The notes under the pieces: generated by a model | Seen by the model: only the letters and a program-made list of their open reading frames with translations | The model's database searches: none | What the model was told of the DNA's origin: nothing | Part shown: piece after piece, positions 52,851 to 61,769 of the stretch | How positions within the stretch are numbered: the stretch's first letter is position 1 | Layout of the letters: each line of letters begins with the position of its first letter | Source of the DNA: Desulfatirhabdium butyrativorans DSM 18734 | Lineage (GTDB): Bacteria; Desulfobacterota; Desulfobacteria; Desulfobacterales; Desulfatirhabdiaceae | Assembly (NCBI RefSeq): GCF_000429925.1 | Contig: NZ_AUCU01000014.1 | Location: forward strand, 62,001-126,000 | DNA: 64,000 nt | Reading direction: 5' to 3' | Program-made: the position numbers and the translations under genes

Positions 52851-53294
52851 ATGGCATACGCAGGGTTGGGTGCATACAGCAAAGTGGCTACGGCAGTGGA
52901 GAGCAAGGAGCGGATCTTGTTGAAGCTTCTGGAAGGAGCCATTCGTTTTCTGGGTTTCGCCCGAAACGGTCTGGAGCTTGAAAACCCCAGAATCAAGGGT
53001 GAGAGCATCTCCCGGGTGATCGATATTCTGACGGAACTGGACTGCGCGCTTGACCGGGAAGTCGGTGGAGAGCTTGCCCAGAATCTTTCCGCGCTGTATC
53101 GGTACATGATGTACCGGTTGACGATTGCCAATCTGCGGAACGATGCGGGCATTCTCGATGAAGTGGAAACAGTGATTGCACAGATCAAGGAAGGATTCGA
53201 AGGGGCCATGAATCAGCGGCCCGCAGCGCCTGCGGCATCTGCAGCAGCCAGCGCCTATGCCCAGCCCACGAAGGGATTGAGTGTTGCGGCATGA
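52851..53294 (+). CDS. fliS: Flagellin export chaperone FliS
   Basis: 147 residues. Four-helix bundle chaperone binding the flagellin C-terminus. YAGLGAYSKVATAVESKERILLKLLEGAIRF, and VIDILTELDCALDREVGGELAQNLSALYRYMMYRLTIANL match the family. GAGGGAGGA precedes ATG 52851. The Ala/Pro-rich tail after about residue 125 is an addition. Downstream of fliD as usual. Confidence 0.95.
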   Translation: MAYAGLGAYSKVATAVESKERILLKLLEGAIRFLGFARNGLELENPRIKGESISRVIDILTELDCALDREVGGELAQNLSALYRYMMYRLTIANLRNDAGILDEVETVIAQIKEGFEGAMNQRPAAPAASAAASAYAQPTKGLSVAA

Positions 53295-53369
53295 TGTTGC
53301 AGGCGCATCAGGGAATGTTATCCGGCTTCGAATGGATCGAGGCCGATCGTGTTCGTCAGGGAGGACGAT

Positions 53370-53762
53370 ATGGAAGCGATTCAAGTTACCAGAACACAGC
53401 GGTATCAGACCGGTTTTACGGATGTGCTGAACCTTGGCTATCCCCAGGGTTCAAACCAGCAGAATCCGAAAGTCGATCCTGTGGAAAAAATTTCGGCGAT
53501 TCAGGCTCAGCAGGAGAACGCCAAAAATTCCGATCGGGATCAAGCATTACAGCAATTGAGAGACAAACTCGGACAAAACCTCGATAAATTGCAAAGCGTT
53601 GGCCTGCAGTTTACCCAGCACAAGGGAACGGGCAGGACGGTGATCCGGGTGGTGGAGGAGAAAACCGGGAAGGTCATCCGGGAAATTCCAGAGGAGAGTT
53701 TTCTCGATGTGGTGGCGAAACTGGATCAGATGATCGGTATCCTCTTCGACAAGCAGGCATGA
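53370..53762 (+). CDS. flaG: FlaG-family protein
   Basis: 130 residues. The C-terminal FlaG domain is clear: LQFTQHKGTGRTVIRVVEEKTGKVIREIPEESFLDVVAKLDQMIG. FlaG controls filament length in some bacteria; mechanism poorly known. The N-terminal half is a variable, glutamine-rich segment. GGGAGGA is nine bases before ATG 53370. It lies 75 bases after fliS in the usual fliD-fliS-flaG neighbourhood. The following 286 bases contain no supported gene. Confidence 0.9.
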   Translation: MEAIQVTRTQRYQTGFTDVLNLGYPQGSNQQNPKVDPVEKISAIQAQQENAKNSDRDQALQQLRDKLGQNLDKLQSVGLQFTQHKGTGRTVIRVVEEKTGKVIREIPEESFLDVVAKLDQMIGILFDKQA

Positions 53763-54048
53763 TCACACATGAAGGGGGGAGGATGGGCCGAACCGGAATA
53801 CCGCGCTCGGGGGGAGGTCACAGAACGACGGACCTTTCTTGAAGGGTGTGCGCAAAGATTATTTGACCTTGGATGAATATCGGGTTATTAGTGTATGCCA
53901 TGAACGCGATGCGCCGATTGCCTGCGACAGGAGCCTGCCGAAGGATGCCATGTTCGGTATCAGGGTGTTCCGGAAATGGCATAAGTGCTTTCAAATGCTT
54001 CCCCCAGACAATTCAGGGGGAATATCCGGCAGGCAATGGACTGGAATC

Positions 54049-54405
54049 ATGATCCGAATCGATCTCGATAAGGCCAAACCCGGGATGGTCCTCGCCAAAC
54101 CCGTGAACAACCTTCAGGAAATGCTGCTTCTGAAGGAACGGGTCCAGTTGACGGAGCGAAACATTCAGATGCTGCGCGCCTGGGGTGTCGGTGAAATCTG
54201 GATTGAGGGCGATGCCGATCGCCAGGATGAGGAAAACGCTCCGGATCACAATACCCGGCGAGTCGACATCGATCATGCGTTAGGGGAGAAATTCGCCAAT
54301 GTAGCCGGCGATCCGGTGATGATGGAGATCATGAGGCTTGCCGGCAATCAATTGGAAAGACGCCTTCTGAGAAGAGACGCGGAGCATGGTACCCCAACAT
54401 CTTAA
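54049..54405 (+). CDS. Small DUF3391-like protein paired with HDOD gene
   Basis: 118 residues from ATG 54049. The first half, IRIDLDKAKPGMVLAKPVNN then LLLKERVQLTERNIQMLRAWGVGEIWIEG, resembles the N-terminal segment (DUF3391-like) found in HD-GYP c-di-GMP phosphodiesterases. The second half is helical and lacks a catalytic motif. It overlaps the HDOD gene by 20 bases, so the pair may be a split counterpart of HD-GYP-type proteins. The frame extends to 53839 but upstream residues are not family-like. Function unknown. Confidence 0.6.
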   Translation: MIRIDLDKAKPGMVLAKPVNNLQEMLLLKERVQLTERNIQMLRAWGVGEIWIEGDADRQDEENAPDHNTRRVDIDHALGEKFANVAGDPVMMEIMRLAGNQLERRLLRRDAEHGTPTS

Positions 54406-55249
54406 GAAAATCATCCAGCGCATTCATGATCTTCCAACACTGCCCCGCACGATTCTCAAGATTTCAGAACTGGTCAACAACCCCAAAACCTCTGCAAGGG
54501 ATTTGGCCAAAGTCATCACGGACGACCAGGTTCTGACCGCAAGACTGCTCAAGCTCGTCAATTCCTCCTTCTACGGATTCCCCCAAAAAATATCGACGGT
54601 TACCGCTGCCATCGTTCTGCTGGGATTCGATGCCATTCGCAATCTGCTGCTGACGACTTCCGTGTTCGATCTGTTTTCCAGCAAATATCGGGAGAACAAG
54701 CAATTGCAGGAGAGCTTCTGGGACCATTCTCTCGGGTGTGCCATCGGCGCCAAGGTAATCGGCGGATTTTTGCGCAACGAGCAGATCGAGGAGCTTTTTG
54801 TGGCCGGGCTGCTCCACGATATCGGCAAGATCGTCGAACTGATGTTCATGCCTCAGGAATTTCAAAACGCCATTGAGAAGACGCGTACCGAGCCCCTGGT
54901 CATCTATCAGGCGGAAGAACAGGTCCTCGGCTTCACCCATACGGAAGTGGGGCAACTGCTTGCCGAAAAATGGAATCTCCCGCCGAAGCTGATCACGATC
55001 ATTGCGGAACACCACCATCCCGATCAAAACGGACGATATTTTCAGGAAACGGCAATCATCCATATCGCCGATATTTTCTGCCGGGCTTTGGGGCTCGGCT
55101 CGGGAGGGGATGAACGCATGCCGCCGCTCGACGCGGATGTGTGGGCGCAATTCCAGTTTTCGTCGCAGGTGATCGATCATTTGCTCCAGGAGATTGACAA
55201 CGCGTTTCACGATATCAGTTGGGTGATGAATGCCACGAGTCGAAAATGA
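54386..55249 (+). CDS. HDOD-domain signalling protein
   Basis: 287 residues. HDOD family, related to HD-GYP: PTLPRTILKISELVNNPKTSARDLAKVITDDQVLTARLLKLVNS, then a central stretch with LLHDIGKIVE and HHHPDQNGRYFQETAIIHIAD. The HD dyad is kept (HDIGK), although HDOD proteins usually lack phosphodiesterase activity; they act in signalling to motility and biofilm machinery. It overlaps the preceding gene by 20 bases and lies 65 bases before the histidine kinase. Confidence 0.92.
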   Translation: MVPQHLKKIIQRIHDLPTLPRTILKISELVNNPKTSARDLAKVITDDQVLTARLLKLVNSSFYGFPQKISTVTAAIVLLGFDAIRNLLLTTSVFDLFSSKYRENKQLQESFWDHSLGCAIGAKVIGGFLRNEQIEELFVAGLLHDIGKIVELMFMPQEFQNAIEKTRTEPLVIYQAEEQVLGFTHTEVGQLLAEKWNLPPKLITIIAEHHHPDQNGRYFQETAIIHIADIFCRALGLGSGGDERMPPLDADVWAQFQFSSQVIDHLLQEIDNAFHDISWVMNATSRK

Positions 55250-55314
55250 TGGACTCGCGGGAAGGCGGCCCCAGGCCACTACGGCTCGTTTAGTTCAACG
55301 GAAAAGTCGGATCC

Positions 55315-56589
55315 ATGAGTGATGAACGATTGGACAATCTGGAGAAAGGGTATCATGCCATTCTGGAGTTCGTGGACAGAATGGAAGAGATATCCCAGCT
55401 CCAGGACAGGGTGGATATTACCTCCAACATCAGTCAGATATGGAAGGTGTTTCTGGAGGAAATCCGGCGTGTTCTGCGGATGGATGGGTGTGTTCTGTTC
55501 CTTGTGGACGATGCGACCCAGGAATTTGTTCTGAAAAACGCGGCACCCTTGGGTATTGGCGAAACGGCGAAAAGCGAAGTCGATCTTCAGATTGAATGCG
55601 GCATGTTTGCATGGGTGATCAAGCGCAGAAAACCGGCGCTGGTCCCGGCTCTGGCTTTCAAGAACAACAAAACCCTCGTGATGTTGCCGCTGGTGACCAT
55701 CCGCCACATCCTGGGGATGGTTGTCATTGTGACATCGGTGGATGAAAGCCTGATCACCCATGAAAACATGCGGCTTCTCGGCATGTTGGCCAAACAGTGG
55801 GCGCTGGTGATGGAGAACTTTCTGCTCTACGACAGGTTGAGGCAAGAGCACGAGTTTTTTCAACGAGCGCAGCATCAGATCCTGCAGGCCGAGAAAATGG
55901 CGTCCATCGGGAGGTTGACGGCTGGGGCTTCCCATGAAATACTCAACCCGCTCAATATCCTCTCCGGTAACGTGCAGTTGCTGCAGATGATGATTGACCC
56001 ATCGGATGAAAAAAAGAAACGCTATCTCGATGTCGTTCAGGAGCAAGTCGAACGGATTGCAGGCATCATCAACAGTCTGTATCGATTCTCCAGACCCACC
56101 GAGTCGAAGCAGGGCCTGTTTTCCGTCAACGAAGTGATTGGACGGGTGGTCAATCTGTTCGATCATGAAAAACGGCATGATCATATCCAGTGGAATTTGC
56201 GGCTGGCGGAGCATCTGCCGCAGGTTCAGGGGAATCCGGATTCCATCGCTCAGGTTTTCGTCATTTTGTTTTCCAACGCGCGGGATGCCATGCCGAACGG
56301 GGGAACCCTGGAAGTCGAAACCCAATTGGTTCGTGATGAAGAGGGCGGACTCGATGGAAATGCCAAAGGACATCTTTCCATCCGAATATCGGATACGGGA
56401 ATCGGGATACCGGAGGAACATATCCGGAAAATCTTCGATCCGTTCTTTACGACAAAAACACAGGGAAACGGGACAGGTCTCGGGCTTTCTGTCGCTTACG
56501 GTATCATCCAGGAACATGGCGGCAGTATAACGGTGGAAAGCAAACCGAATCAGGGATCGACATTTACGATGACCTTGCCGCTGCCGTGA
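55315..56589 (+). CDS. GAF-domain sensor histidine kinase
   Basis: 424 residues, no membrane segment. A GAF domain (about 30-175; [20 protein letters not shown]) is followed by HisKA with phospho-acceptor His in [20 protein letters not shown], and HATPase_c motifs: [55 protein letters not shown] soluble NtrB/FlrB-like kinase; the receiver-STAS protein and the FlrC-like activator downstream are possible partners, though that activator has no receiver. The region 56590-56956 after it holds repeats. Confidence 0.9.
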   Translation: MSDERLDNLEKGYHAILEFVDRMEEISQLQDRVDITSNISQIWKVFLEEIRRVLRMDGCVLFLVDDATQEFVLKNAAPLGIGETAKSEVDLQIECGMFAWVIKRRKPALVPALAFKNNKTLVMLPLVTIRHILGMVVIVTSVDESLITHENMRLLGMLAKQWALVMENFLLYDRLRQEHEFFQRAQHQILQAEKMASIGRLTAGASHEILNPLNILSGNVQLLQMMIDPSDEKKKRYLDVVQEQVERIAGIINSLYRFSRPTESKQGLFSVNEVIGRVVNLFDHEKRHDHIQWNLRLAEHLPQVQGNPDSIAQVFVILFSNARDAMPNGGTLEVETQLVRDEEGGLDGNAKGHLSIRISDTGIGIPEEHIRKIFDPFFTTKTQGNGTGLGLSVAYGIIQEHGGSITVESKPNQGSTFTMTLPLP

Positions 56590-56770
56590 AGCGGTATCGC
56601 GAAAATCGCCGACAGCGGGCAGTCGGCAGTGGCCCGGTGGATGAAAGCCGCCGGGGTGATTTTCGTAGAAATGGGCGTCATTTGCCTTTCTTCCGGCTCC
56701 TGATTCCCGACTTTCGCAGGAATCGCCCATGTAGCGGAGCTACGCCCCGCTGAATGAAAGTCTCCAGCGC

Positions 56771-56850
56771 GACTTTTGAAGGAATATGGCGGCATGACAG
56801 CAGCCATACGGTACTGCTGACTGCCCACTGCCGACTGCCCACTGCCGACT
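56771..56850. repeat. Composite repeat with ACTGCCG/ACTGCCC units
   Basis: GACTTTTGAAGGAATATGGC then GGCATGACAGCAGCC and heptamer units, matching 37881-37943. A shorter GGGCAGT patch lies at 56609-56630 and a GCGGAGCTACGCCCCGC hairpin at 56735-56752. The gap 56590-56956 has no supported gene. Confidence 0.75.
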
Positions 56851-56956
56851 TTCGCAGGAATGACAGGAAGATATTCATGCGCGGGGGCATCCCTTGCCAT
56901 GACCATTTTGATTATACGCCAACATATTACCGTTTGATATTTAAAGGAGTGTTTTG

Positions 56957-57439
56957 ATGGGTGACATACAGAAGCTCGATTTGAAAAGCATTGCGGTGAA
57001 TTCCACAAAACAGGTTTTCAGTACCATGCTTTCCATGCCGATCCAGGAGGCGGGAGGAGTCGACGGCCAAGGCATTTCCGGGAGCCGGATTGTGGGCAGC
57101 GTAAGCTTTGCCGGGGATGTGATGGGAAACATCTATATCCACGTTTCCGGAGAATTTGCGAAAAAAATGACCGCCGCCATGCTTGGGATGGAGCCTGATG
57201 AAGTCGAAGACGATGAGGAAGTGAACGACGTTATCGGCGAGGTGAGCAACATGATTGGCGGAGATATGAAATCGAGGCTTTGTGATGCCGGATTTCCATG
57301 CCAATTGTCAATTCCCAACATTACCCGGGGATCGGATTTCCAGATCGATTCCCTGGGCTGGGTCAGACACGAGCGCATTGGTTTCGACAGGGCGGGGGAT
57401 ATCGCTTTGATCGATGTCTATATCAAGTCTGTCAGTTGA
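56957..57439 (+). CDS. CheX-like chemotaxis phosphatase
   Basis: 160 residues resembling the CheX/CheC/FliY phosphatase family, which dephosphorylates CheY-P. GSVSFAGDVMGNIYIHVSGEFAKKMTAAMLG and EEVNDVIGEVSNMIGGDMKSRL carry the Glu and Asn of the ExxN active motif (EVSNM). AAAGGAG is seven bases before ATG 56957; a TTG one codon upstream is possible. Next to a receiver-STAS protein, which may be its substrate. Confidence 0.88.
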   Translation: MGDIQKLDLKSIAVNSTKQVFSTMLSMPIQEAGGVDGQGISGSRIVGSVSFAGDVMGNIYIHVSGEFAKKMTAAMLGMEPDEVEDDEEVNDVIGEVSNMIGGDMKSRLCDAGFPCQLSIPNITRGSDFQIDSLGWVRHERIGFDRAGDIALIDVYIKSVS

Positions 57440-57583
57440 ACACGGTGTCCATGCTTGCATTGGGCAAGGCAGGTTTTGAAAGAGAAAAAGTGAAAGGGCT
57501 CAACCAGTCACCAGGCGTGCAGGACGATACCGTTTCCCGATTCGGGAATCCACTGAAAAGCACAATCCGTTCAGGAGGGATGC

Positions 57584-58318
57584 ATGAGTTTGAAAGTTCT
57601 GGCTGTCGATGACAGCAAAACGATCCGGAAAATCGTTGCAAAAGCGTTTATTCCGTACGATTGCCAGGTTCTTGAGGCTGAAAACGGTGTGGAAGGACTT
57701 TCCACTGCCGCGAAGGAAAAACCCGACCTGATCATTCTCGATATTACGATGCCCGTCATGACGGGGATTGAAATGTTGGGGAAACTGAAAGCGCAGCCCA
57801 ATCTCAAGGACATTCCTGTGATCATGCTGACGGCGGAGTCAGGAAAGGAAAACGTCATCAATATCTTGAAGATGGGTGTGAAAGATTACATCGTCAAGCC
57901 TTTCAAGGGAGAACAGTTGATCGATCGGGTATCCAAAATATTTACACTCAAGCCGGTCCAGAAAGAGGAAACCGAGAAACCAAGCTGTATTTCCCAGCAG
58001 GGGGATGTTGCAATTTTCACCCTGCCGGAGAGAATCGAGCGCCAGCAAGGACCGGAATTTGATACGATGTTTCAATCGGCACTGAAGGATATGGCGACAG
58101 CCGGGAATAATAAGATCATTCTCGATTTTCATAAGATCAAGGACGTGAACATGTTTATCGTGCGACTGATCATCGGAATCGTCCAGCACGGACAAAAGGC
58201 CCGGGTCAAGATGCAGGCTGTGGGATCGGGGAATCTGGCGGGTGAGATGAAAGGGTTTCAGGAAACCAGCGAACTGGTCTTTCACGAAACCCTGGATGCC
58301 GCCCTGGCCGCTTTCTGA
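57584..58318 (+). CDS. Response regulator with C-terminal STAS-like domain
   Basis: 244 residues. CheY-like receiver (1-120): VLAVDDSKTIRKIV, phospho-acceptor Asp in LIILDITMPVMTG, MLTAES and VKPFKGEQL with the conserved Lys. Residues about 135-244 form a STAS/anti-sigma-antagonist-like domain (GDVAIFTLPERIERQQGPEF, NKIILDFHKIKDVNMF). Receiver-STAS proteins can act in partner-switch type regulation. It lies 144 bases after cheX-like and ends in a strong terminator. Confidence 0.9.
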   Translation: MSLKVLAVDDSKTIRKIVAKAFIPYDCQVLEAENGVEGLSTAAKEKPDLIILDITMPVMTGIEMLGKLKAQPNLKDIPVIMLTAESGKENVINILKMGVKDYIVKPFKGEQLIDRVSKIFTLKPVQKEETEKPSCISQQGDVAIFTLPERIERQQGPEFDTMFQSALKDMATAGNNKIILDFHKIKDVNMFIVRLIIGIVQHGQKARVKMQAVGSGNLAGEMKGFQETSELVFHETLDAALAAF

Positions 58319-58410
58319 GGCAGATGTCTGATCAAAAAACCGGTGGTCGTGGAAAAAATCCGTTGATCCCGAGTTCGACTGATTGAATTTCCTGTCCGGG
58401 ATGTTTTCTG

Positions 58411-58435
58411 GGCGGCCCATCGGGCCGCCTTTTTT
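58411..58435 (+). terminator. Intrinsic terminator after receiver-STAS gene
   Basis: GGCGGCCC-ATC-GGGCCGCC followed by TTTTTT, a textbook rho-independent terminator about 90 bases after the stop. Confidence 0.92.
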
Positions 58436-58825
58436 AAATGCCTTTCCCGTATTTTGCATTCTGCGATTCAAGGATTTGCAAAATGCAAATGATCGGTTGT
58501 GTATCGATGCCGTGATTCCAGCAGGTTGAGTGTGCATCGCCAAACATGTTCGCTCCCCCCGTTTTGCCATCTATCTGAAATCATATGGTTCCCCTTCATT
58601 CGTTGCCGTGTCGCAAATTGCAAAATCAGCGCCTTCATTCTCCCCGATAACGGCATGTCTCCCTATGTCTTCGGCTCCTTCCGAGAACCATACAATTCGC
58701 CATGATTCTTTCTCTATTGAAAGTAAACCAATTTGTCCATCATGATCAATATAGTTGAATATCAAATCGATATAGATGAATCATGAAATGACGGATATCC
58801 GTTCTGGACATGATGTCATTCCGAT

Positions 58826-58851
58826 GATCAAATGGAATGGACGATTTGATC
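58826..58851. promoter_or_regulatory. Candidate upstream activator dyad for the FlrC-like gene
   Basis: GATCAAAT and ATTTGATC are separated by ten bases; an overlapping dyad CATTCC/GGAATG lies at 58817-58839. Both are 30-60 bases upstream of the sigma-54 -24 element, so they could bind the enhancer-binding protein or IHF. The preceding 58436-58816 is AT-rich with no supported gene. Confidence 0.35.
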
Positions 58852-58877
58852 TGATGATCGGTATTTGATGCCTACTT

Positions 58878-58893
58878 TGGCAAGGGTCTTGCT
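58878..58893 (+). promoter_or_regulatory. Sigma-54 promoter of the FlrC-like gene
   Basis: TGGCAAGGGTCTTGCT matches TGGCAC-N5-TTGCT with invariant GG and GC in register, 107 bases before the GTG start. Confidence 0.8.
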
Positions 58894-59000
58894 ATGGCAA
58901 TTCGCAACAAATGGGAAAACCGGTCGCGATGGGGATTTGACCCTGCGATCATACCGACAGAAACGATCAGGTCAACAAGAGATAACGAGGAGGATCAACC

Positions 59001-60083
59001 GTGGACAATCTGGCCTATGACTTCAGGGAGGCGGAAGATACCGGCATCCACAGCGTTGAGTCGTTATCATCCATTCCGGATGGATCGAATACTTTTGGGC
59101 AGATCATCGGCCAGAGCGACTGTATGCGGGAAATCTACCGGCTGATCGATCTCGTGGCGGACAGCGACAGCACCATCGTGGTTCAGGGCGAGACCGGGAC
59201 TGGAAAGGGGCTTGTCGCGAGGGCGATCCATGAGAAATCCTATCGAAGAAACAAACCGTTTGTGTCCATCAATTGCGGTGCCATACCGGAAAATCTTCTC
59301 GAGAGCGAGCTGTTTGGCCATGTGAAGGGCGCATTTACGGGGGCTGTCACTTCCAAGCCCGGTAAATTCGAACTTGCCAATGGCGGGACCTTGTTTCTGG
59401 ACGAAATCGGGGATATGAGCCTGGATCTGCAGGTCAAGCTGCTTCGGGTTCTGGAGGAGAGCGAATTCGAACGGGTGGGAGGGTGCAATACGATCAAAGT
59501 GAACGTGCGCATCATTGCAGCCACCCATCGCAACCTGGAAGAAGCGGTGGAAAACGGCAAATTTCGCGAAGACCTCTATTACCGCTTGTTCGTGATTCCG
59601 GTCGAGGTTGCGCCGCTGCGAGAGAGAAAATCCGATATTCCGCTTCTGGCCAATCATTTTCTGCATGTGCTGAACCAAAAAAAAGGCGCCCGGGTACAGG
59701 GGTTTTCCGAAAAGACCCTGAAATGGATGATGGCATACGCCTGGCCGGGCAATGTGCGGGAATTGCGGAATCTTGTCGAAAGGCTGGTCGTTCTGGTTCG
59801 CGAAGGCGATATCTACCCGAAGGATCTTCCGGCAAAGATGCGTACCGCCTTCGAAGAAGAAACAGAAGAAACCGATGAGCAGAACGATTTTCCCGTAGCG
59901 GAACTGCCCGAGGAAGGGATATGCCTCACAACCGCAGTCAGCGATTTTGAAAAAGCCCTGATCGCCCGATCCTTGCAGAAAACAAACGGTGTCAAAAAAT
60001 CCGCGGCGAAACTGCTGAACATCAAACGAACCACGCTGGTCGAAAAAATCAAACGCTACCGTCTCGATTCCTGCATGGCCTGA
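59001..60083 (+). CDS. FlrC-like sigma-54-dependent activator without receiver domain
   Basis: 360 residues. A short N-terminus of about 30 residues leads directly into the AAA+ domain: GETGTGKGLVARAIHEKS (Walker A), ELFGHVKGAFTGA (sigma-54 contact), GGTLFLDEIGDM (Walker B), REDLYYRLFVIPVEV and the AWPGNVREL region; a Fis-like HTH closes the protein (KKSAAKLLNIKRTTLVEKIK). FlrC/FleR homologues normally carry a receiver; here it is absent, so control must come from expression, another protein or be constitutive. Start is GTG with GAGGAGGA. It directly precedes flgB and probably drives that operon. A strong terminator follows. Confidence 0.92.
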   Translation: MDNLAYDFREAEDTGIHSVESLSSIPDGSNTFGQIIGQSDCMREIYRLIDLVADSDSTIVVQGETGTGKGLVARAIHEKSYRRNKPFVSINCGAIPENLLESELFGHVKGAFTGAVTSKPGKFELANGGTLFLDEIGDMSLDLQVKLLRVLEESEFERVGGCNTIKVNVRIIAATHRNLEEAVENGKFREDLYYRLFVIPVEVAPLRERKSDIPLLANHFLHVLNQKKGARVQGFSEKTLKWMMAYAWPGNVRELRNLVERLVVLVREGDIYPKDLPAKMRTAFEEETEETDEQNDFPVAELPEEGICLTTAVSDFEKALIARSLQKTNGVKKSAAKLLNIKRTTLVEKIKRYRLDSCMA

Positions 60084-60110
60084 ACCTTGCTTGCCCCACC
60101 CATCCCCAAC

Positions 60111-60150
60111 GAGAAAGCCTGAACGTGTTCGGTTCAGGCTTTCTCATTTT
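60111..60150 (+). terminator. Intrinsic terminator after the FlrC-like gene
   Basis: GAGAAAGCCTGAAC pairs perfectly with GTTCAGGCTTTCTC around a 7-base loop, followed by ATTTTG, 28 bases after the stop. Confidence 0.88.
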
Positions 60151-60294
60151 GTGGCCCAGCCGTTTTCCATGACGCTGAAACGTCAAACTTTCGACACGGA
60201 AGCAGAACCGGCGGTACCGGCCATGCTCCCGTGTGTTGCCTAAACTGCTCATGGTGATTCCCTGTCCATCACAAAGTGGGGGAGCGGGGCCTTC

Positions 60295-60351
60295 GATTAC
60301 GATTACGATTACGATTACGATAGCGACAACGACAAGGACAAGGACAAGGAT
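60295..60351. repeat. GATTAC/GACAAC hexamer tract upstream of flgB
   Basis: Four GATTAC units then GACAAC/GACAAG units. Same design as the tracts at 37489-37534 and 37685-37731. It sits in the 443-base leader between the terminator and flgB; no promoter motif is obvious there. Confidence 0.85.
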
Positions 60352-60526
60352 ATAGTTAACGCCCTGCCCGCATATCGTGGATGTGGCTAAGAATAGTATT
60401 TTACGATCAATGAACGTGGCGGAGTCCGCCCCCTTGTCCAGAAAAATCGCAAAGTCGGTATCCAAATTGCATAGTCTCATGCCGGATCAAGATGAAACGA
60501 AAACGGAACAACACGGGGTGCTTCAA

Positions 60527-60946
60527 ATGATCGTTGACAGGCTTTTTTCTCCGACGATGCAACTGGTGGAAAGAAATCTGGATCTTCGGGCCAAACGGCA
60601 CGACCTGCTGGTGTCCAACATCGCCAACATGGATACGCCCAATTACAAAGCTTTCGATATCCAGGTGGAAGAGCAGATGCAGAAGATGCAAGAACCGGAT
60701 CGGACGGTTCGGATGGGTGTGACGCACCCGGATCATTTATTGCCAAGGCTTGTGGTCGATCGGAATCCTGAAGTGACCGAGGCGGAACCTTCTGAATTTT
60801 CGTTCAAAAATGACGGCAATACGGTGGATATTGATCGGACGATGACCCATCTGGCGGAAAACGGCATCCTCTATAATGCATCGGCACAGGTCATGTCCAT
60901 GAAATTTCAGGGGATGATGGAAGTGATTACCGGGGCAAGGAGGTAG
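60527..60946 (+). CDS. flgB: Flagellar basal-body rod protein FlgB
   Basis: 139 residues. Proximal rod protein. Family start LFSPTMQLVERNLDLRAKRH then LLVSNIANMDTPNYKAFDIQ is clear, and the C-terminus VDIDRTMTHLAENGILYNAS fits. ATG 60527 gives the usual length; the open frame extends back to 60377 without family similarity. flgC starts two bases after its stop, in an flgB-flgC-fliE-fliF-fliG operon. Confidence 0.95.
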   Translation: MIVDRLFSPTMQLVERNLDLRAKRHDLLVSNIANMDTPNYKAFDIQVEEQMQKMQEPDRTVRMGVTHPDHLLPRLVVDRNPEVTEAEPSEFSFKNDGNTVDIDRTMTHLAENGILYNASAQVMSMKFQGMMEVITGARR

Positions 60947-60948
60947 AA

Positions 60949-61386
60949 ATGAATTTTTTTGACGCGATTCAATCGAGCGGATCCGGTCTTTCGGCGCAGC
61001 GAATCCGGATGAATCTGATTACGAATAACCTTGCCAATTCACAGACCACGAAAACGGCGGAAGGCGGCCCTTATAAGCGGAAACTGGCCGTGTTTACCAC
61101 GCAACCGCTGGAGACGGATTTTGACAGTGTGCTCAAGGGGAAGATGGGTCAAGCGTCTTCCGAGGTCAAGGTTTCCGAAATTGTAGATGACAAGCGGCAG
61201 CCGTTACTCAAGTATGATCCCATGCATCCGGATGCGGACGCAGACGGGTTTGTCGCGATGCCGAACATCAACATCACGGAAGAAATGGTGGATATGTTAT
61301 CGGCCTCCCGCAGTTACGAAGCCAACGTGACGGCCATATCGACAACGAAGGCGATGGTTTTCAAAGCGCTCGAAATCGGGAGATGA
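60949..61386 (+). CDS. flgC: Flagellar basal-body rod protein FlgC
   Basis: 145 residues. Proximal rod protein with FDAIQSSGSGLSAQRIRMNLITNNLANSQTT and the conserved C-terminal NINITEEMVDMLSASRSYEANV. AAGGAGG precedes the ATG. The stop overlaps the fliE start (ATGA). Confidence 0.96.
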   Translation: MNFFDAIQSSGSGLSAQRIRMNLITNNLANSQTTKTAEGGPYKRKLAVFTTQPLETDFDSVLKGKMGQASSEVKVSEIVDDKRQPLLKYDPMHPDADADGFVAMPNINITEEMVDMLSASRSYEANVTAISTTKAMVFKALEIGR

Positions 61387-61691
61387 CCATGCAGACAGGT
61401 TCGATTCCGCAAATTCAGCCGTTGACGTATGGCCATCTGGCAAAGGGTGCCCAACCGGTTGCGCAGGGAACGCCTTCATTCGGTGAAATGCTCAAAAACA
61501 CCCTTTCGGAAGTCAACCGGGAGCAGAACAGCGCCGATGACGCTGTCAAGAATTTGGCAACGGGCAGGGACAAGGACATTCACCATACCATGATTGAAAT
61601 GGAGAAGGCATCCGTGTCCCTGAATCTGATGATGCAGGTCAGAAACAAGGTGCTCGATGCCTACCAGGAAATCATGCGGATGTCCGTATAG
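61383..61691 (+). CDS. fliE: Flagellar hook-basal body protein FliE
   Basis: 102 residues. Links MS-ring to rod. SFGEMLKNTLSEVNREQNSA, then HHTMIEMEKASVSLNLMMQVRNKVLDAYQEIMRMSV match the family. Start overlaps the flgC stop; a second ATG two codons later is possible. Confidence 0.95.
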   Translation: MTMQTGSIPQIQPLTYGHLAKGAQPVAQGTPSFGEMLKNTLSEVNREQNSADDAVKNLATGRDKDIHHTMIEMEKASVSLNLMMQVRNKVLDAYQEIMRMSV

Positions 61692-61769
61692 GGAATGCGG
61701 GATATGGGAGCGAAGCGTGGATATCCCCCGAACAATTGAACGAAACGATATTCTGTAAGGAAAGATCTC

